Origin: Mesorhizobium sp. ES1-1
GTDB lineage: Bacteria; Pseudomonadota; Alphaproteobacteria; Rhizobiales; Rhizobiaceae
DNA length: 64,000 nucleotides
Assembly (NCBI RefSeq): GCF_020164785.1
Contig: NZ_JAIUGX010000001.1
Coordinates: 372,001 to 436,000 of the forward strand
Reading direction: 5' to 3'
The notes under the pieces are model-generated. The model was not told the origin of the DNA, did not search any database, and saw nothing but the letters and a program-made list of their open reading frames with translations. Below are positions 18,256 to 26,889 of this stretch, piece after piece. Made by a program: the position numbers and the translations under genes. Numbering within the stretch: position 1 is the first letter of the stretch; every line of letters starts with the position of its first letter.

Positions 18256-18330
18256 TGCGATGCTCCTGATGGCGAATGTCGAAATGGTGGGGTCACGCGT
18301 GGATGCCTGTCACATCACCAGTGGCCGCTG

Positions 18331-19524
18331 TCATCTGCTTGGTTTTGCTGGCTGAAAGATCGAGCAAGCTTCCTCGGCTATCACTTGTTCTTCGTCCGTC
18401 GCGATGACGAGCACAGCGACCTTGGCGTCCGGCGGCTCGATCCGCGTCTCGTTTGCCGTGTTCGCCACCGGATCGATCACGACGCCGAGCCATGAGAGAT
18501 GAGCGCACACAGCTTCACGGATCTGGGGTTGATGTTCGCCGATTCCGGCGGTGAAGACGATCCCGTCGAGGCCGCCCAGCGTGTTGGCGATGGCTGCCGT
18601 CTCTCGGGCTATGCGGAAAGCGAACAGGTCCAGCGCCTCGCGCGCCGACGTTGCTTCGTTGTCGATCAGGTCGCGGCTGTCGGCGCTGATGCCGGAAACG
18701 CCGAGCAGACCGGAGCGATGGTAGAGCATGTCTTCGACCGCCTCGATCGACAGGCCGCGCTGCTTCATGAGGTGGATCAGGACACCCGGATCGAGCGCCC
18801 CGCAACGCGTCGCCATTGGAATGCCGTCCAGCGTAGAGAAGCTCATGCTGGTGTCGCGGCTGATCCCGCCTTCAAGTCCGCACAGGCTGGCGCCGCTGCC
18901 GAGATGCGCTACGACGATCCGGCGGCCGGCAATATCCGGCGCGGCCTCGCGCATACGCGCGGCTATGTATTTATAGGAGAGACCATGGAAACCGTAGCGC
19001 TTTATGCCCTCGTCGAAGAGCGAGCGCGGCAGGGCAAAGCGACGCACGAGATCGCTCTGGCTGCGGTGGAAGGCGGTGTCGAAGGAGGCGATCTGCGGAA
19101 GGCCGGGTCGCAGGTGCCGGACCGCCTTTATCAGGCGGACACTTTGCGGCTGGTGCAGCGGAGCCAGGGGCACCAGACCCTCGATCGCGACGAGCGTCTC
19201 GTCGGAAATCTCCTGCGGACCCGCGAACAGGTCACCGCCATGAACCACCCGATGTCCAACGGCGGCGAGCGCGCTCACGGAGAAGTGGTGAGCCAGCCAG
19301 GCGAGGGTTTCCTCTATGACTTCGTGCAGATCGTCGGAAACAGCCGCCTTCAGCTGGGTCTTGGCGCTTGCATAGCCTTCAGTGACCTCGAGCAGCAGCG
19401 GCTGACGGCGCAGGTCGATCACGCCCGCGCCAAGCCGGCGCGGTGTCTCGCCAGTGATTGCGAAGAAGCCGAGCTTGATGGTCGAGGAGCCAGGATTGAA
19501 GGTCAGGAGAACAGGGTCGCTCAT
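18331..19524 (-). CDS. ackA: Acetate kinase
   Basis: A 397-residue ASKHA-fold kinase that converts acetyl phosphate and ADP to acetate and ATP. Diagnostic segments are LTFNPGSSTIKLGFF near residue 5, AAVGHRVVHGGDLF, ASFDTAFHRS, the phosphate/adenosine loops VAHLGSGASLCGLEGG and SMSFSTLDGIPMATRCGALD, and IVFTAGIGEH near the C-terminus. The start MSDPVLLTFNPGSS was chosen because the family starts at this strand. It is 75 bases upstream of xfp, giving a phosphoketolase-acetate kinase energy module. Confidence 0.94.
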   Translation of the reverse strand: MSDPVLLTFNPGSSTIKLGFFAITGETPRRLGAGVIDLRRQPLLLEVTEGYASAKTQLKAAVSDDLHEVIEETLAWLAHHFSVSALAAVGHRVVHGGDLFAGPQEISDETLVAIEGLVPLAPLHQPQSVRLIKAVRHLRPGLPQIASFDTAFHRSQSDLVRRFALPRSLFDEGIKRYGFHGLSYKYIAARMREAAPDIAGRRIVVAHLGSGASLCGLEGGISRDTSMSFSTLDGIPMATRCGALDPGVLIHLMKQRGLSIEAVEDMLYHRSGLLGVSGISADSRDLIDNEATSAREALDLFAFRIARETAAIANTLGGLDGIVFTAGIGEHQPQIREAVCAHLSWLGVVIDPVANTANETRIEPPDAKVAVLVIATDEEQVIAEEACSIFQPAKPSR

Positions 19525-19665
19525 GGCGCGGGCCACTCGCTGTTGCGCCCGCGCAGTGCAACCCTGCGCAGACTGACAGAGGCCAGATTTGGTTGCCAAG
19601 TGGCCATGTCGCCGCAATCCTCTTTGCGTGTCGATTGCGGCCCAGGATACTGAACCACCCTGTCG

Positions 19666-19940
19666 TCAGTAAGACAGGAATCGATTAATGCCATTGTCTT
19701 CGATCAGCGTTCGCGTCATCCCGCCAAATGCCCATTTGCGCAGCCGACTGTGTCCGTATGCGCCGGAAACCACAACATCAGCTCGGATTGATCGTGCGAA
19801 TTCGAGCAGCGCGGCACGTCGGCGGCTGCCACGCCGGTCAGACGCGCTCTGAAACGATTTGCGAGATCGACGCCGAATTTGATTATCGGCGCCGGGTCGG
19901 CGTCGATGCCAAGCTTTACGATGATTTTCCTGTATGACAT
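19666..19940 (-). pseudogene. Universal stress protein (UspA family), internally deleted and frameshifted
   Basis: The first 45 codons encode a good UspA N-terminus (MSYRKIIVKLGIDADPAPII, then KFGVDLANRFRARLTGVAAA). In the next reading frame the sequence continues as a good UspA C-terminus (ALLEFARSIRADVVVSGAYG, HSRLRKWAFGGMTRTL, NRFLSY). Two-domain UspA proteins of this type are about 280 residues; only about 100 remain, joined near 19800. An internal deletion of roughly 180 codons that also shifts frame explains this. No intact product is possible. It lies first behind two FixK-type boxes and upstream of ackA-xfp, so the promoter may still matter though the gene is dead. Confidence 0.77.
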
Positions 19941-20004
19941 TGCGATGCCTTTTGGGACGCCGTTGGACGCGATAATGGAAAGCACCCCCCCTGCCGGCAA
20001 CGCT

Positions 20005-20018
20005 TTGATACCGGTCAA
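20005..20018 (-). promoter_or_regulatory. FixK/FNR-type box 1
   Basis: TTGA-TACCGG-TCAA matches the FixK/FNR core TTGA-N6-TCAA exactly. The box centre lies about 37 bases upstream of a CATTAT -10 element on the minus strand, so it sits near -42 to -46 from the expected start, the activating position for FixK. The leftward unit is the broken usp gene, ackA and xfp. Confidence 0.65.
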
Positions 20019-20062
20019 GACGACACATTTTTCGCCATCCGGCGTGGCTGGCCGGCTCCCCC

Positions 20063-20076
20063 TTGACCGCGATCAA
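20063..20076. promoter_or_regulatory. FixK/FNR-type box 2
   Basis: TTGA-CCGCGA-TCAA, a second exact TTGA-N6-TCAA match 58 bases (centre to centre) from box 1. It could add to leftward activation or serve a rightward promoter for the PPOX gene; in the latter case the leader would be about 250 bases long. Confidence 0.55.
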
Positions 20077-20363
20077 TGCTGGGTTACGAGCTCTATCCAA
20101 AGGATGATCACGCGCGATCCAAGATCAGCAAGCATGGACGACAGGCAAGCTGTCCGACGGCATCGTGGAGCACTGGTTGGCGCCAGCGGGGAGTATCCCG
20201 GCTGGGCTGCGGCGCCTGGAACGCCGGACTGCCTGACACCGTCGGCTGAGGCGCGTTCTATGGTGCCGCTGAATCGAGCGCCGGTTGGTTCTGGACGGCG
20301 TGGCCCGGCCGATGTCGCTCGGCCGACGGCCACTACAGATGCTATGAACAGGAGAGCTTACCA

Positions 20364-20810
20364 ATGCAGATCCGCACGCTCACACCCTTCGAATGCACCC
20401 AATTGCTGGCGGCCAACCGCGTCGCGCGCCTGGCCTGCGCCAGAGACGGGCAGCCTTACGTCGTGCCGATCCACTATGCCTATGCCGCCGATTATCTCTA
20501 TGGATTTTCCATGCCGGGCAAGAAGATCGAATGGATGCGGGCCAATCCCCTGGTGTCCGTTCAGGTCGAGGAGCAGGGCGAAGGGCGTGGCTGGCGAAGC
20601 GTTGTCGTGGATGGTCGCTACGAAGAACTGCCGGACCGCATCGGCTACAAGCGCGAGCGGGACCATGCATGGTCCCTACTTAGCAAGCACTCCGACTGGT
20701 GGGAGCCTGGCGCGCTCAAGCCCGTCACTCCCGTGGTGGCGAACAGCACGCCGCATATTTTTTTCCGGATCCTCGTCACCTCGGTCTCCGGCCGCGAGGC
20801 AAAGGATTGA
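20364..20810 (+). CDS. Pyridoxamine 5'-phosphate oxidase family (split-barrel flavin-binding) protein
   Basis: A 148-residue protein of the PPOX/NimA-like split-barrel fold, which binds FMN or a related flavin and reduces small substrates or acts as a redox sensor. Visible marks are LAANRVARLACARDGQPYVV, PIHYAYAADYLYGFSMPGKK and WRSVVVDGRYEELPD. It is not the PdxH enzyme. AGGAGAG lies 8 bases before the ATG. It sits between FixK boxes and fixL, and such proteins are frequent in FixK/FNR and stress regulons. Confidence 0.83.
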   Translation: MQIRTLTPFECTQLLAANRVARLACARDGQPYVVPIHYAYAADYLYGFSMPGKKIEWMRANPLVSVQVEEQGEGRGWRSVVVDGRYEELPDRIGYKRERDHAWSLLSKHSDWWEPGALKPVTPVVANSTPHIFFRILVTSVSGREAKD

Positions 20811-21024
20811 TCAAAGAGTGACCAAGATGCGGGTGATGCCGCATTCGCGCGACACCGGCGCTCGGCCGGTTGAGTTCAGGCCGGGAATCGTGATTAGGCT
20901 CAGATGGCTCCTGGTAGCATCGGCTGCGATTACGAAGCGCATTGCGTGACGACGGCGGATCATGTTGAGTGCAAAAAAATCGCCAAGTGCCGATATTCGC
21001 GCTTTGAAAATTGGTGAGCACGTC

Positions 21025-22545
21025 ATGCCGGCAAGGGACATCACCGGATCACAGGGCCGTTTCCTGCAGCTGCTTCTCTCCCGGAAATTCGAGGGCCTGA
21101 ACGGCTATGTGCTGGCGGTCCTGGCCGTGGCGACAGCCTTCGCCATACGGTTCGCGCTGCAAGGCTTTCTGGACGAAACGGCTGTTTTTATCCTGTTCGT
21201 TCCAGCCATCCTCGTCGCATCAATAGCAGGAGGCATCGGACCGGGCATCGTCGCTGTCCTGCTTTCGTTTCCAGCCGCCTTCTACCTGGTCGCGCTGCAC
21301 CCGGCGGGCGCCGGCAGCGGCTTCGAGCTCGCCGTCTTCGCGATCACGGGTGTGGTCATCGCCTTCCTGGGTGAATTGCTCCATCACGCAAGACGGCAGA
21401 TCGACAAGGCCCAAGGCGCGCTCGAATCGCGGGACGCGCATCTCCGCTCGATCTTGGACACGGCGCTCGACGCCACGGTGGTCATAGAGAAGGACGGCAC
21501 GATCGTCTCTTTCAACTCCGCCGCGATCCGGCAATTCGGATATGCCGAGCAGGAAGCCGTCGGGCGCAATGTGCGCATCCTCATGCCTGAGCCCTATCAC
21601 CACGAGCACGACGGCTATATCCACCGATATCTCACGACAGGTGAAAAGCGCATCATCGGCGTCGACAGAGTCGTGGTGGGGCGGCGAAAGGATGGGTCGA
21701 CCTTTCCCATGAAACTGGCGGTCGGGGAGATGCAGACCGGTGGCAAAACCTTCTTCACCGGTTTCATCCGCGATCTGACGGAGCGCGAGGAGTCGGCCGC
21801 CCGCTTCGAAGAAATCCAAGGCGAACTGGCAAGGATGGCGCGGCTCAACGAGCTCGGTGAGATGGCATCCACGCTGGCCCACGAACTGAACCAGCCGCTG
21901 TCCGCGATCGCGAACTACGTCCAGGGCTGCAGCCGCCTGCTTCGCGACCTGGACGATACCCTTGCCTCCAGGATGCGCGAGGCCCTCGACGAGGCGGCAC
22001 GGCAAGCCTTGCGGGCTGGGCAGATCATCCGTCACCTGCGCGAATTCGTGACACGCGGCGAAACAGAGAAGGCGCCGGAAGACATCCGCAAGCTGATCGA
22101 GGAAGCGGGCACGCTGGCGCTTGTCGGCTCTCGTGAACGCGGCATCCGCTCGGTCTATGATTTCGCGCCGGCCGCGAAGTCGGTCATGGCCGACCGAGTC
22201 CAGGTCCAGCAGGTCCTGATCAACCTAATGCGCAACGCGATGGAAGCCATGCGTGACAGCGAAAGGCGCGAACTCGTCGTTAGCACCGCGCTCGATGGAG
22301 ACGGGGCCGTGGTCATCGAGGTTGCCGACACCGGTCCCGGCATTTCCGAGGACATCGCGGCGCAATTGTTCAAGCCTTTCGTCACCACCAAGCCAGGCGG
22401 GATGGGTGTCGGCCTGTCCATCTCCAAGCGCATTGTCGAGGCGCATGGCGGCAAGATATCGGTGGCCAGGAACGACAATGGCGGCGCCACCTTCCGTTTC
22501 ACGCTGCCGACAATCGAGGATGACGTCCGCAATGGCGATCGCTGA
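21025..22545 (+). CDS. fixL: Oxygen-sensing histidine kinase FixL
   Basis: A 506-residue haem-PAS kinase that phosphorylates FixJ when oxygen is low. Four membrane spans occupy about residues 30-125. The PAS domain follows, with the haem-ligating His195 in EHDGYIHRY and the distal Arg corresponding to Arg220 of Bradyrhizobium FixL in [15 protein letters not shown]. The kinase core has phospho-acceptor His286 in [15 protein letters not shown], then ATP-binding [19 protein letters not shown] and [18 protein letters not shown]. With this start both histidines fall one residue beyond His194 and His285 of S. meliloti FixL; the ATG at 20962 would add 21 residues. It overlaps fixJ by 14 bases. Confidence 0.95.
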   Translation: MPARDITGSQGRFLQLLLSRKFEGLNGYVLAVLAVATAFAIRFALQGFLDETAVFILFVPAILVASIAGGIGPGIVAVLLSFPAAFYLVALHPAGAGSGFELAVFAITGVVIAFLGELLHHARRQIDKAQGALESRDAHLRSILDTALDATVVIEKDGTIVSFNSAAIRQFGYAEQEAVGRNVRILMPEPYHHEHDGYIHRYLTTGEKRIIGVDRVVVGRRKDGSTFPMKLAVGEMQTGGKTFFTGFIRDLTEREESAARFEEIQGELARMARLNELGEMASTLAHELNQPLSAIANYVQGCSRLLRDLDDTLASRMREALDEAARQALRAGQIIRHLREFVTRGETEKAPEDIRKLIEEAGTLALVGSRERGIRSVYDFAPAAKSVMADRVQVQQVLINLMRNAMEAMRDSERRELVVSTALDGDGAVVIEVADTGPGISEDIAAQLFKPFVTTKPGGMGVGLSISKRIVEAHGGKISVARNDNGGATFRFTLPTIEDDVRNGDR

Positions 22546-23152
22546 TTATACAGTCCATATCGTCGACGACGAGGAAGCGGTCAGGAAGTCTCTGGCGTTC
22601 CTGCTGAGCATGAATGGATTCGCTGTTCGGATGCACAATTCGGCGACCGATTTTCTGGCATTCGCTCCGAGCATCAGCAATGGCTGCCTGGTCACCGATC
22701 TGCGCATGCCCGACATGAGCGGCGTAGAACTGCTGCGCGCACTTCAGGCAGCGCACGCGATGCTGCCGGCGATCGTCATCACCGGCCATGGCGACGTGCC
22801 GATGGCGGTGGAAGCCATGCGGGCCGGTGCACTCGACTTCATCGAAAAGCCGTTCGAGGACCAGGTGCTGATCGACGCCATAGAACGCGCGGCCACACAA
22901 ATCGAGGAAACCCACTCTGCCTCAGACGACACCGCGGCCATCCAGGCGCGGATCAGGGACCTGACGGATCGTGAGCAACAGGTGCTCGCAGGGGTCGTTG
23001 CCGGCCATGCCAACAAAACGATCGCCTACGATCTCAACATCAGTCCGCGTACGGTCGAGGTCCATCGTGCCAACGTCATGGCGAAGATGCATGCAAAAAG
23101 CCTGCCTGAGCTGGTGCGGATGGCCTTGGCGGTGAAGTTCAGCCCCGCCTGA
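22532..23152 (+). CDS. fixJ: Response regulator FixJ
   Basis: A 206-residue regulator. The receiver domain (residues about 6-118) has the acidic pair in [16 protein letters not shown], phospho-acceptor Asp56 in [11 protein letters not shown], Thr in [16 protein letters not shown] and Lys in DFIEKPFED. The C-terminal LuxR-type helix-turn-helix reads [40 protein letters not shown]. Phosphorylated FixJ activates fixK and nifA in rhizobia. The ATG lies inside the fixL end (14-base overlap), so expression is coupled. Neither fixK nor nifA is in this window. Confidence 0.95.
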   Translation: MAIADYTVHIVDDEEAVRKSLAFLLSMNGFAVRMHNSATDFLAFAPSISNGCLVTDLRMPDMSGVELLRALQAAHAMLPAIVITGHGDVPMAVEAMRAGALDFIEKPFEDQVLIDAIERAATQIEETHSASDDTAAIQARIRDLTDREQQVLAGVVAGHANKTIAYDLNISPRTVEVHRANVMAKMHAKSLPELVRMALAVKFSPA

Positions 23153-23176
23153 GACCATGCCAGCCTTCGCTCTGAT

Positions 23177-23219
23177 TTGATGCAGCGCAAGGCGGCCCTC
23201 CACCAGGTTTCCTTATATT
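23177..23219 (+). promoter_or_regulatory. FixK-like box with -10 element before the orphan receiver gene
   Basis: TTGA-TGCAGC-GCAA at 23177-23190 matches TTGA-N6-TCAA at 7 of 8 positions. A TATATT element at 23214-23219 follows with the spacing expected for a FixK-activated promoter (box centre about -42 from a start near 23226). The receiver gene begins about 50 bases later. Confidence 0.5.
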
Positions 23220-23274
23220 CACGGCTCGCGGCTGCTAGGAACCTGCCTGGCCGCCATCTGGAGGATCTGGTCCT

Positions 23275-23634
23275 TTGACCGTCGGCAGCATGGTTCTTGT
23301 CATCGCCCCCAATCCGGGTTTCCGGAAGTCCCTCGAATTCGCGCTCGAGGCCGAAGGCTATGTCGTGGATTCGCAGGCGCAGCTTGCAAAGGCAGTCGCG
23401 TCTCCATTAGCATCATCGATACGCTGCGCCGTCGTCGATGAAGACGCCGTGCCGGATTGGGCGAGTGGGCGGCACGCGCTCGCGCGGTTTCCCGGACCGA
23501 TCATCCTGCTTGTGGACCGCCCATGGACGTCGCCCGAACCCGAAGGCGTGCTGATCTTGGTCAAACCGCTGCTCGGCAACGCGCTGATCAGGGCGGTCGA
23601 TCATGTGATCGAAAACAGTACTTTGGCGCACTGA
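23275..23634 (+). CDS. Orphan single-domain receiver-like protein
   Basis: A 119-residue protein with the pattern of a degenerate response-regulator receiver: MVLVIAPNPGFRKSLEFALE (first strand and helix), CAVVDEDAVPDW (possible phospho-acceptor Asp), PIILLVDRPW and VLILVKPLLGNALIRAVDHV (conserved Lys-Pro). The usual acidic pair after the first strand is absent, so phosphorylation is doubtful. TTG is the likely start because GGAGGA lies 9 bases before it; ATG at 23290 would leave 24 bases. There is no output domain. Its place behind fixLJ with a FixK-like box suggests feedback on the FixLJ circuit. Confidence 0.68.
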   Translation: MTVGSMVLVIAPNPGFRKSLEFALEAEGYVVDSQAQLAKAVASPLASSIRCAVVDEDAVPDWASGRHALARFPGPIILLVDRPWTSPEPEGVLILVKPLLGNALIRAVDHVIENSTLAH

Positions 23635-23704
23635 GTATCTACGTTCAGGAACGCCCGAGCTTGCCGGGCTGCGAATACGGCCACGTTCTGTGAGCAGGGG
23701 ATGT

Positions 23705-24319
23705 TCAGCGACTGTCAGCCCGCAATGTCCGCAGGGTGATCGAATACCGGTGTTCGGCAAGCGGCGGAATGCTGTGTTCCCATTCGGAGCGCGACGGTCC
23801 AGTCATGAGATAGGCCGACCTGGGCTCGACGAGGATCGTCCTTCGGTCCCACTTCGTGCCGTTCTTGCGACGCAGCCGGAAATCGCACGACGCCAGCAGC
23901 GAGACGCCGGCCACCTCGTCGAAATGCGGCTTGTCGCGGTGCCAGCCGATACCGGCCCCGGGGCGATATTCATTGATCAGCACCTGCGCGAACGCTTCGG
24001 CCGGCCGGCCAGCAAAGGCCGCGACCTTGTCGCGCAAAGGCAGCAGAAATCCGGGGATCGGAGGCGCCTCCACGACCTGGCGCCGATCATAGTCGTAGCG
24101 CAGGCCAAAACCAACGACCCGGCGATTTGCGAGATGGCCGTGAAAATCGAAAGCCTGGAAAGGCAGGCCTTCAAGGTGCCGGGTGAGTTCGCTCTCTTCG
24201 TTCGGGGTGATCAACTCAGCCTGGTAGAGGAACCCCTCAGGCAGGTCGCTGCCGGCACCAAAGAGATCGGGCTGAAGCGCAGGGGCGCGGTCGGATGTTT
24301 TCAGTTTTGTCGGCGACAT
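23705..24319 (-). CDS. AlkB-like 2-oxoglutarate/Fe(II) dioxygenase
   Basis: A 204-residue member of the AlkB family, which removes alkyl groups from DNA or RNA bases by oxidation. The iron ligands are His and Asp of GIGWHRDKPHF and the His of SEWEHSIPPL; 2-oxoglutarate contacts are in RYSITLRTLR and INEYRPGAG. The N-terminus (QPDLFGAGSDLPEGFLYQAE, FHGHLANRRVVGFG) fits the shorter bacterial AlkB group rather than E. coli AlkB itself. The start MSPTKLKTSDRAP lacks a strong Shine-Dalgarno. It stands alone, convergent with the receiver gene. Confidence 0.88.
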   Translation of the reverse strand: MSPTKLKTSDRAPALQPDLFGAGSDLPEGFLYQAELITPNEESELTRHLEGLPFQAFDFHGHLANRRVVGFGLRYDYDRRQVVEAPPIPGFLLPLRDKVAAFAGRPAEAFAQVLINEYRPGAGIGWHRDKPHFDEVAGVSLLASCDFRLRRKNGTKWDRRTILVEPRSAYLMTGPSRSEWEHSIPPLAEHRYSITLRTLRADSR

Positions 24320-24424
24320 CGTGCCTAAATGGTGAGGGTCGGCTGACAAGGCAATGTCGACGACGTGCCCGGCCGATCTCGCGCGCCGGGCTGATGCCAG
24401 GATGCAGCAGGGCACAATGGCCCC

Positions 24425-24449
24425 GGAACTCCGGGCCCGCCGGCGGGTT
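24425..24449 (+). promoter_or_regulatory. EcfG/RpoE2-type promoter of the KTSC gene
   Basis: GGAAC, 17 bases, GTT. The general-stress sigma factors of alphaproteobacteria (EcfG/RpoE2) use GGAAC with GTT or TT 17-19 bases on. Transcription would start near 24457, 19 bases before the ATG at 24476. Confidence 0.65.
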
Positions 24450-24475
24450 TAACCGATGTCAGTCGGGTGCAAGAC

Positions 24476-24685
24476 ATGCCATCGACCGTAATACGAAATA
24501 CCAAATACGACCCGGCCACCCGGGTTCTTTCGGTGTGGTTCGTGCCGAGCGGCTATCGCTATGATTATGAGGATGTCGCCCCGGAAACCTACGCCGCCTT
24601 CAGGCAGGCGTTGTCAAAGGGACGCTTCTTCAATGATTTCATTCGCGATCGTCACGCCTATCGGCGCACGGTAAATTCGGCCTGA
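24476..24685 (+). CDS. KTSC domain protein
   Basis: A 69-residue protein made almost wholly of a KTSC domain (named for a C-terminal Lys-tRNA synthetase association). Here IRNTKYDPATRVLSVWFVPS is followed by YRYDYEDVAPETYAAFRQAL and SKGRFFNDFIRDRHAYRR. The function of stand-alone members is unknown; nucleic-acid binding has been suggested. ATG was preferred to a GTG at 24467 because the EcfG-type promoter would leave only about 10 bases of leader before the GTG. Confidence 0.78.
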   Translation: MPSTVIRNTKYDPATRVLSVWFVPSGYRYDYEDVAPETYAAFRQALSKGRFFNDFIRDRHAYRRTVNSA

Positions 24686-24695
24686 AATCGTCACC

Positions 24696-25415
24696 TTATT
24701 TCACGGCTCTTATACCCGTGATGACGGGATATAATGGGTCAACGAGGTCGAGGCGCTCACGATCGATCTCTTCGAACGCAAGGCCCTGCAGGAAGGCCGT
24801 GGCGGCAAGCACATTGCCGAACTGCTCTACCTGAACGCCTGACGAGCCGAAGCTTTCCTCGAAAAGGCGACGCGCCGCGCTCTGGGTCATTGCCCAGAAC
24901 CATTTCTCCGGCCCGTCGGCCGCGTCGATGGGCGTTATGCCCGGCACCGTCGCCAGGACCACGCCGCCGGGTGCCAGCGCGCGATGGATCGTTTTGACGG
25001 CGTCTCGGACTTGGTAGACCATATGCAGCGTCTGGGTGACGATCATGCAGTCGAAACAATTGGCGGCGATCTGCTCCTCCTGCTGGAGATCGGCCCGGAT
25101 GGTTGCGCTAGGGTTGTCGTGTTCCGGCGCGTCGATAATGTCCGACCGCGCCACCCGTTCGGCGCCGAAACGGCGCGTGTAGACGTCGTCTCCGATTTCC
25201 GCCACGTGGCCCCTGATATCGCTGGCATGGCGTGCCAGGAAGCTCTCGATGTAATAGCGGTCCAGCGGCGTGCCACGATCGGAGCCGAAAGCGCGGCCGA
25301 GGGGCGCGACCTCACCGAAATCTCCAAAGTCCACCTTGCCCGGCGGGCTTATCGGATCGCCTCGGCCGATCCCTTCAACGGAGTGAACGGGCGTTTGTGT
25401 GGTTATCCGCGGCAT
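24696..25415 (-). CDS. SAM-dependent methyltransferase (type 11)
   Basis: A 239-residue class I methyltransferase. A degenerate glycine motif (GHVAEIGDDVYTRRFG near residue 69) is followed by DCMIVTQTLHMVYQVRDAVK near 120 and the motif III region LAPGGVVLATVPGITPID near 146. The form resembles methyltransferases that sit near glycosyltransferases, with GRAFGSDRGTPLDRYYIESF before the SAM fold. The substrate is unknown. It is convergent with the KTSC gene, leaving 10 bases between stops. Confidence 0.82.
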   Translation of the reverse strand: MPRITTQTPVHSVEGIGRGDPISPPGKVDFGDFGEVAPLGRAFGSDRGTPLDRYYIESFLARHASDIRGHVAEIGDDVYTRRFGAERVARSDIIDAPEHDNPSATIRADLQQEEQIAANCFDCMIVTQTLHMVYQVRDAVKTIHRALAPGGVVLATVPGITPIDAADGPEKWFWAMTQSAARRLFEESFGSSGVQVEQFGNVLAATAFLQGLAFEEIDRERLDLVDPLYPVITGIRAVK

Positions 25416-25521
25416 GGCGCGGCCCTCGATGGCGTGCGTTCGATCGCCGGCTCGACCGGCCCCTTCGAATCAGGGGGCGGTCGCAAGGCCGAAGCGCATT
25501 TACGGGACATCTTCAGCGCCT

Positions 25522-26676
25522 CTAAGGCTTGATGACCACCTTGATGCAGCCATCCTTCTTGTCGCGGAAGGTCTTGTAGGCCTCAGGCCCCTCCTCGAGA
25601 CCGATGCGGTGCGTGATCAGAAATGACGGGTCGATCTTACCGCTCTCGACCAGTTTCATCAGCGGCTCAAGATATCGCTGCACATGCGTCTGACCCGTTT
25701 TCATCGTCAGGCCTTTGCCGACGAACATTCCCATCGGCACGGTGACGGCGCCAATAAAAACGCCAGGAAGCGACAATGTACCGCCCGGGCGGCATGCCAT
25801 CAGCGCCTGCTGGAGTGCATAGGGGCGCTCCAGCGCCGTGAGATCCGTCTGCAAGGTCTCGATGACGCCGCCTGCGCCATGGCTTTCCATGCCGACGGCC
25901 TCGATCACGGAATCGGGCCCTTTGCCGTCCGTCATGTCCAGGATCCGCTGTTGCAGATCCTCATCATCATATCTGAGCGTTTCGGCGCCGGACGCCTCGG
26001 CAAGCGCAAGCCTTTCCGGCACGATATCGAGAGCAATGACCCGTCCTGCGCCGAGCAGGAAAGCCGACTTGATCGAGAACAGTCCAACCGGGCCGCAACC
26101 GAAGACCAGGACGGTGTCGCCCGGCTGAATGTTGCAGTTCTCGGCCGCCTGGTAACCTGTCGGGAAGATGTCGGAGAGAAACAGCACCTGCTCGTCGGAC
26201 AGCCCATCGGGCACCTTGATCGGGCCGACATCGGCATAGGGGACGCGCAGGAACTCGGCCTGACCGCCGGAAAAGCCGCCATACATGTGCGAGTACCCGA
26301 ACAGGGCGGCTGTCGGATACCCCATCATCTTTGCCTGCTCGGCGCCAGCCGGATTGGACCGCTCGCAAAGCGAGAACAATTGCCATTTGCACATCCGGCA
26401 CTCGCCGCAGGAAATGGTGAAGGGGACGACGACGCGCTCGCCGATCCGGAACTTGGAATGCCCCTTGCCGACTTCGACGACCTCGCCCATCGTCTCGTGG
26501 CCGAGTACGTCGTGCTTGTGCATCTCAGGGACGAACCCACCCATCAGATGGAGATCGGAGCCGCAGATCGCGCAGGCCGTGACCTTGATGATGATGTCGC
26601 GGTCGTCCTCGATCGTCGGATCGTCGACCCGTTCGCACCGGATATCTCCCTTGCCGTGCCAGGTCAGCGCTTTCAT
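25522..26676 (-). CDS. Zinc-dependent alcohol dehydrogenase
   Basis: A 384-residue medium-chain dehydrogenase. The catalytic zinc site is in [13 protein letters not shown] and [12 protein letters not shown]. The structural zinc cysteines form C-x2-C-x2-C-x7-C in [15 protein letters not shown]. The NAD site is [20 protein letters not shown]. It belongs to the group often annotated as glutathione-independent formaldehyde dehydrogenase-like; the substrate is unproven. It is divergent from the PPOX-SDR pair, each gene with its own EcfG-type promoter, so a stress role (aldehyde removal) is likely. Confidence 0.88.
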   Translation of the reverse strand: MKALTWHGKGDIRCERVDDPTIEDDRDIIIKVTACAICGSDLHLMGGFVPEMHKHDVLGHETMGEVVEVGKGHSKFRIGERVVVPFTISCGECRMCKWQLFSLCERSNPAGAEQAKMMGYPTAALFGYSHMYGGFSGGQAEFLRVPYADVGPIKVPDGLSDEQVLFLSDIFPTGYQAAENCNIQPGDTVLVFGCGPVGLFSIKSAFLLGAGRVIALDIVPERLALAEASGAETLRYDDEDLQQRILDMTDGKGPDSVIEAVGMESHGAGGVIETLQTDLTALERPYALQQALMACRPGGTLSLPGVFIGAVTVPMGMFVGKGLTMKTGQTHVQRYLEPLMKLVESGKIDPSFLITHRIGLEEGPEAYKTFRDKKDGCIKVVIKP

Positions 26677-26706
26677 TCGTCACTCTCCAATGGGTTTCGC
26701 GACGCT

Positions 26707-26731
26707 AACCTGTCGTCTGGCGAAACGTTCC
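26707..26731 (-). promoter_or_regulatory. EcfG/RpoE2-type promoter of the alcohol dehydrogenase gene
   Basis: On the minus strand GGAAC, 17 bases, GTT. Expected start near 26700, about 24 bases before the ATG at 26676, leaving room for the GGAGAG ribosome-binding site. Confidence 0.7.
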
Positions 26732-26829
26732 GAACCATTGCGGCGCCTGTGCTTTCTTTTGCAGAGCTGGCCAAGCCTTGTTCGCCAGCCGAATTGGCCG
26801 TCGCCGAGGTCAACCGATCTGCGTCTATT

Positions 26830-26854
26830 GGAACGTCGTCGCCGCGGGCGAGTT
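26830..26854 (+). promoter_or_regulatory. EcfG/RpoE2-type promoter of the PPOX-SDR operon
   Basis: GGAAC, 17 bases, GTT. Expected start near 26862, about 28 bases before the ATG at 26890. It pairs with the opposite-facing element at 26707-26731 in the same intergenic region. Confidence 0.7.
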
Positions 26855-26889
26855 GTAGAACCGCAATTCATTCGCTGGAGCACGTTCAT

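Larger units (their letters stand above)
19941..20363. other. Intergenic region carrying FixK boxes; no gene recognised
   Basis: A 423-base gap between the broken usp gene and a PPOX gene. It contains the two FixK-type boxes listed separately, a CATTAT element at 19972-19977 (minus strand) placed as a -10 box for the leftward unit, and a CGGCCGA..TCGGCCG repeat near 20307-20325. Short open frames at 20100-20240 show no family likeness. Confidence 0.55.

Noticed and set aside
20100..20240. Short open frames between the FixK boxes and the PPOX gene
   Set aside because: No ribosome-binding site and no similarity; a frame ending near 20236 looked protein-like but could not be placed in any family.
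20807..20814. TTGATCAA upstream of fixL as a FixK box
   Set aside because: The half-sites are adjacent with no N6 spacer, so it does not fit FixK or FNR.
21640..21680. Arg in FixL where Bradyrhizobium FixL has His214, at first read as loss of the haem ligand
   Set aside because: The proximal haem ligand is the His of EHDGYIHRY (His195 here), which is present; the Arg position is not the ligand.
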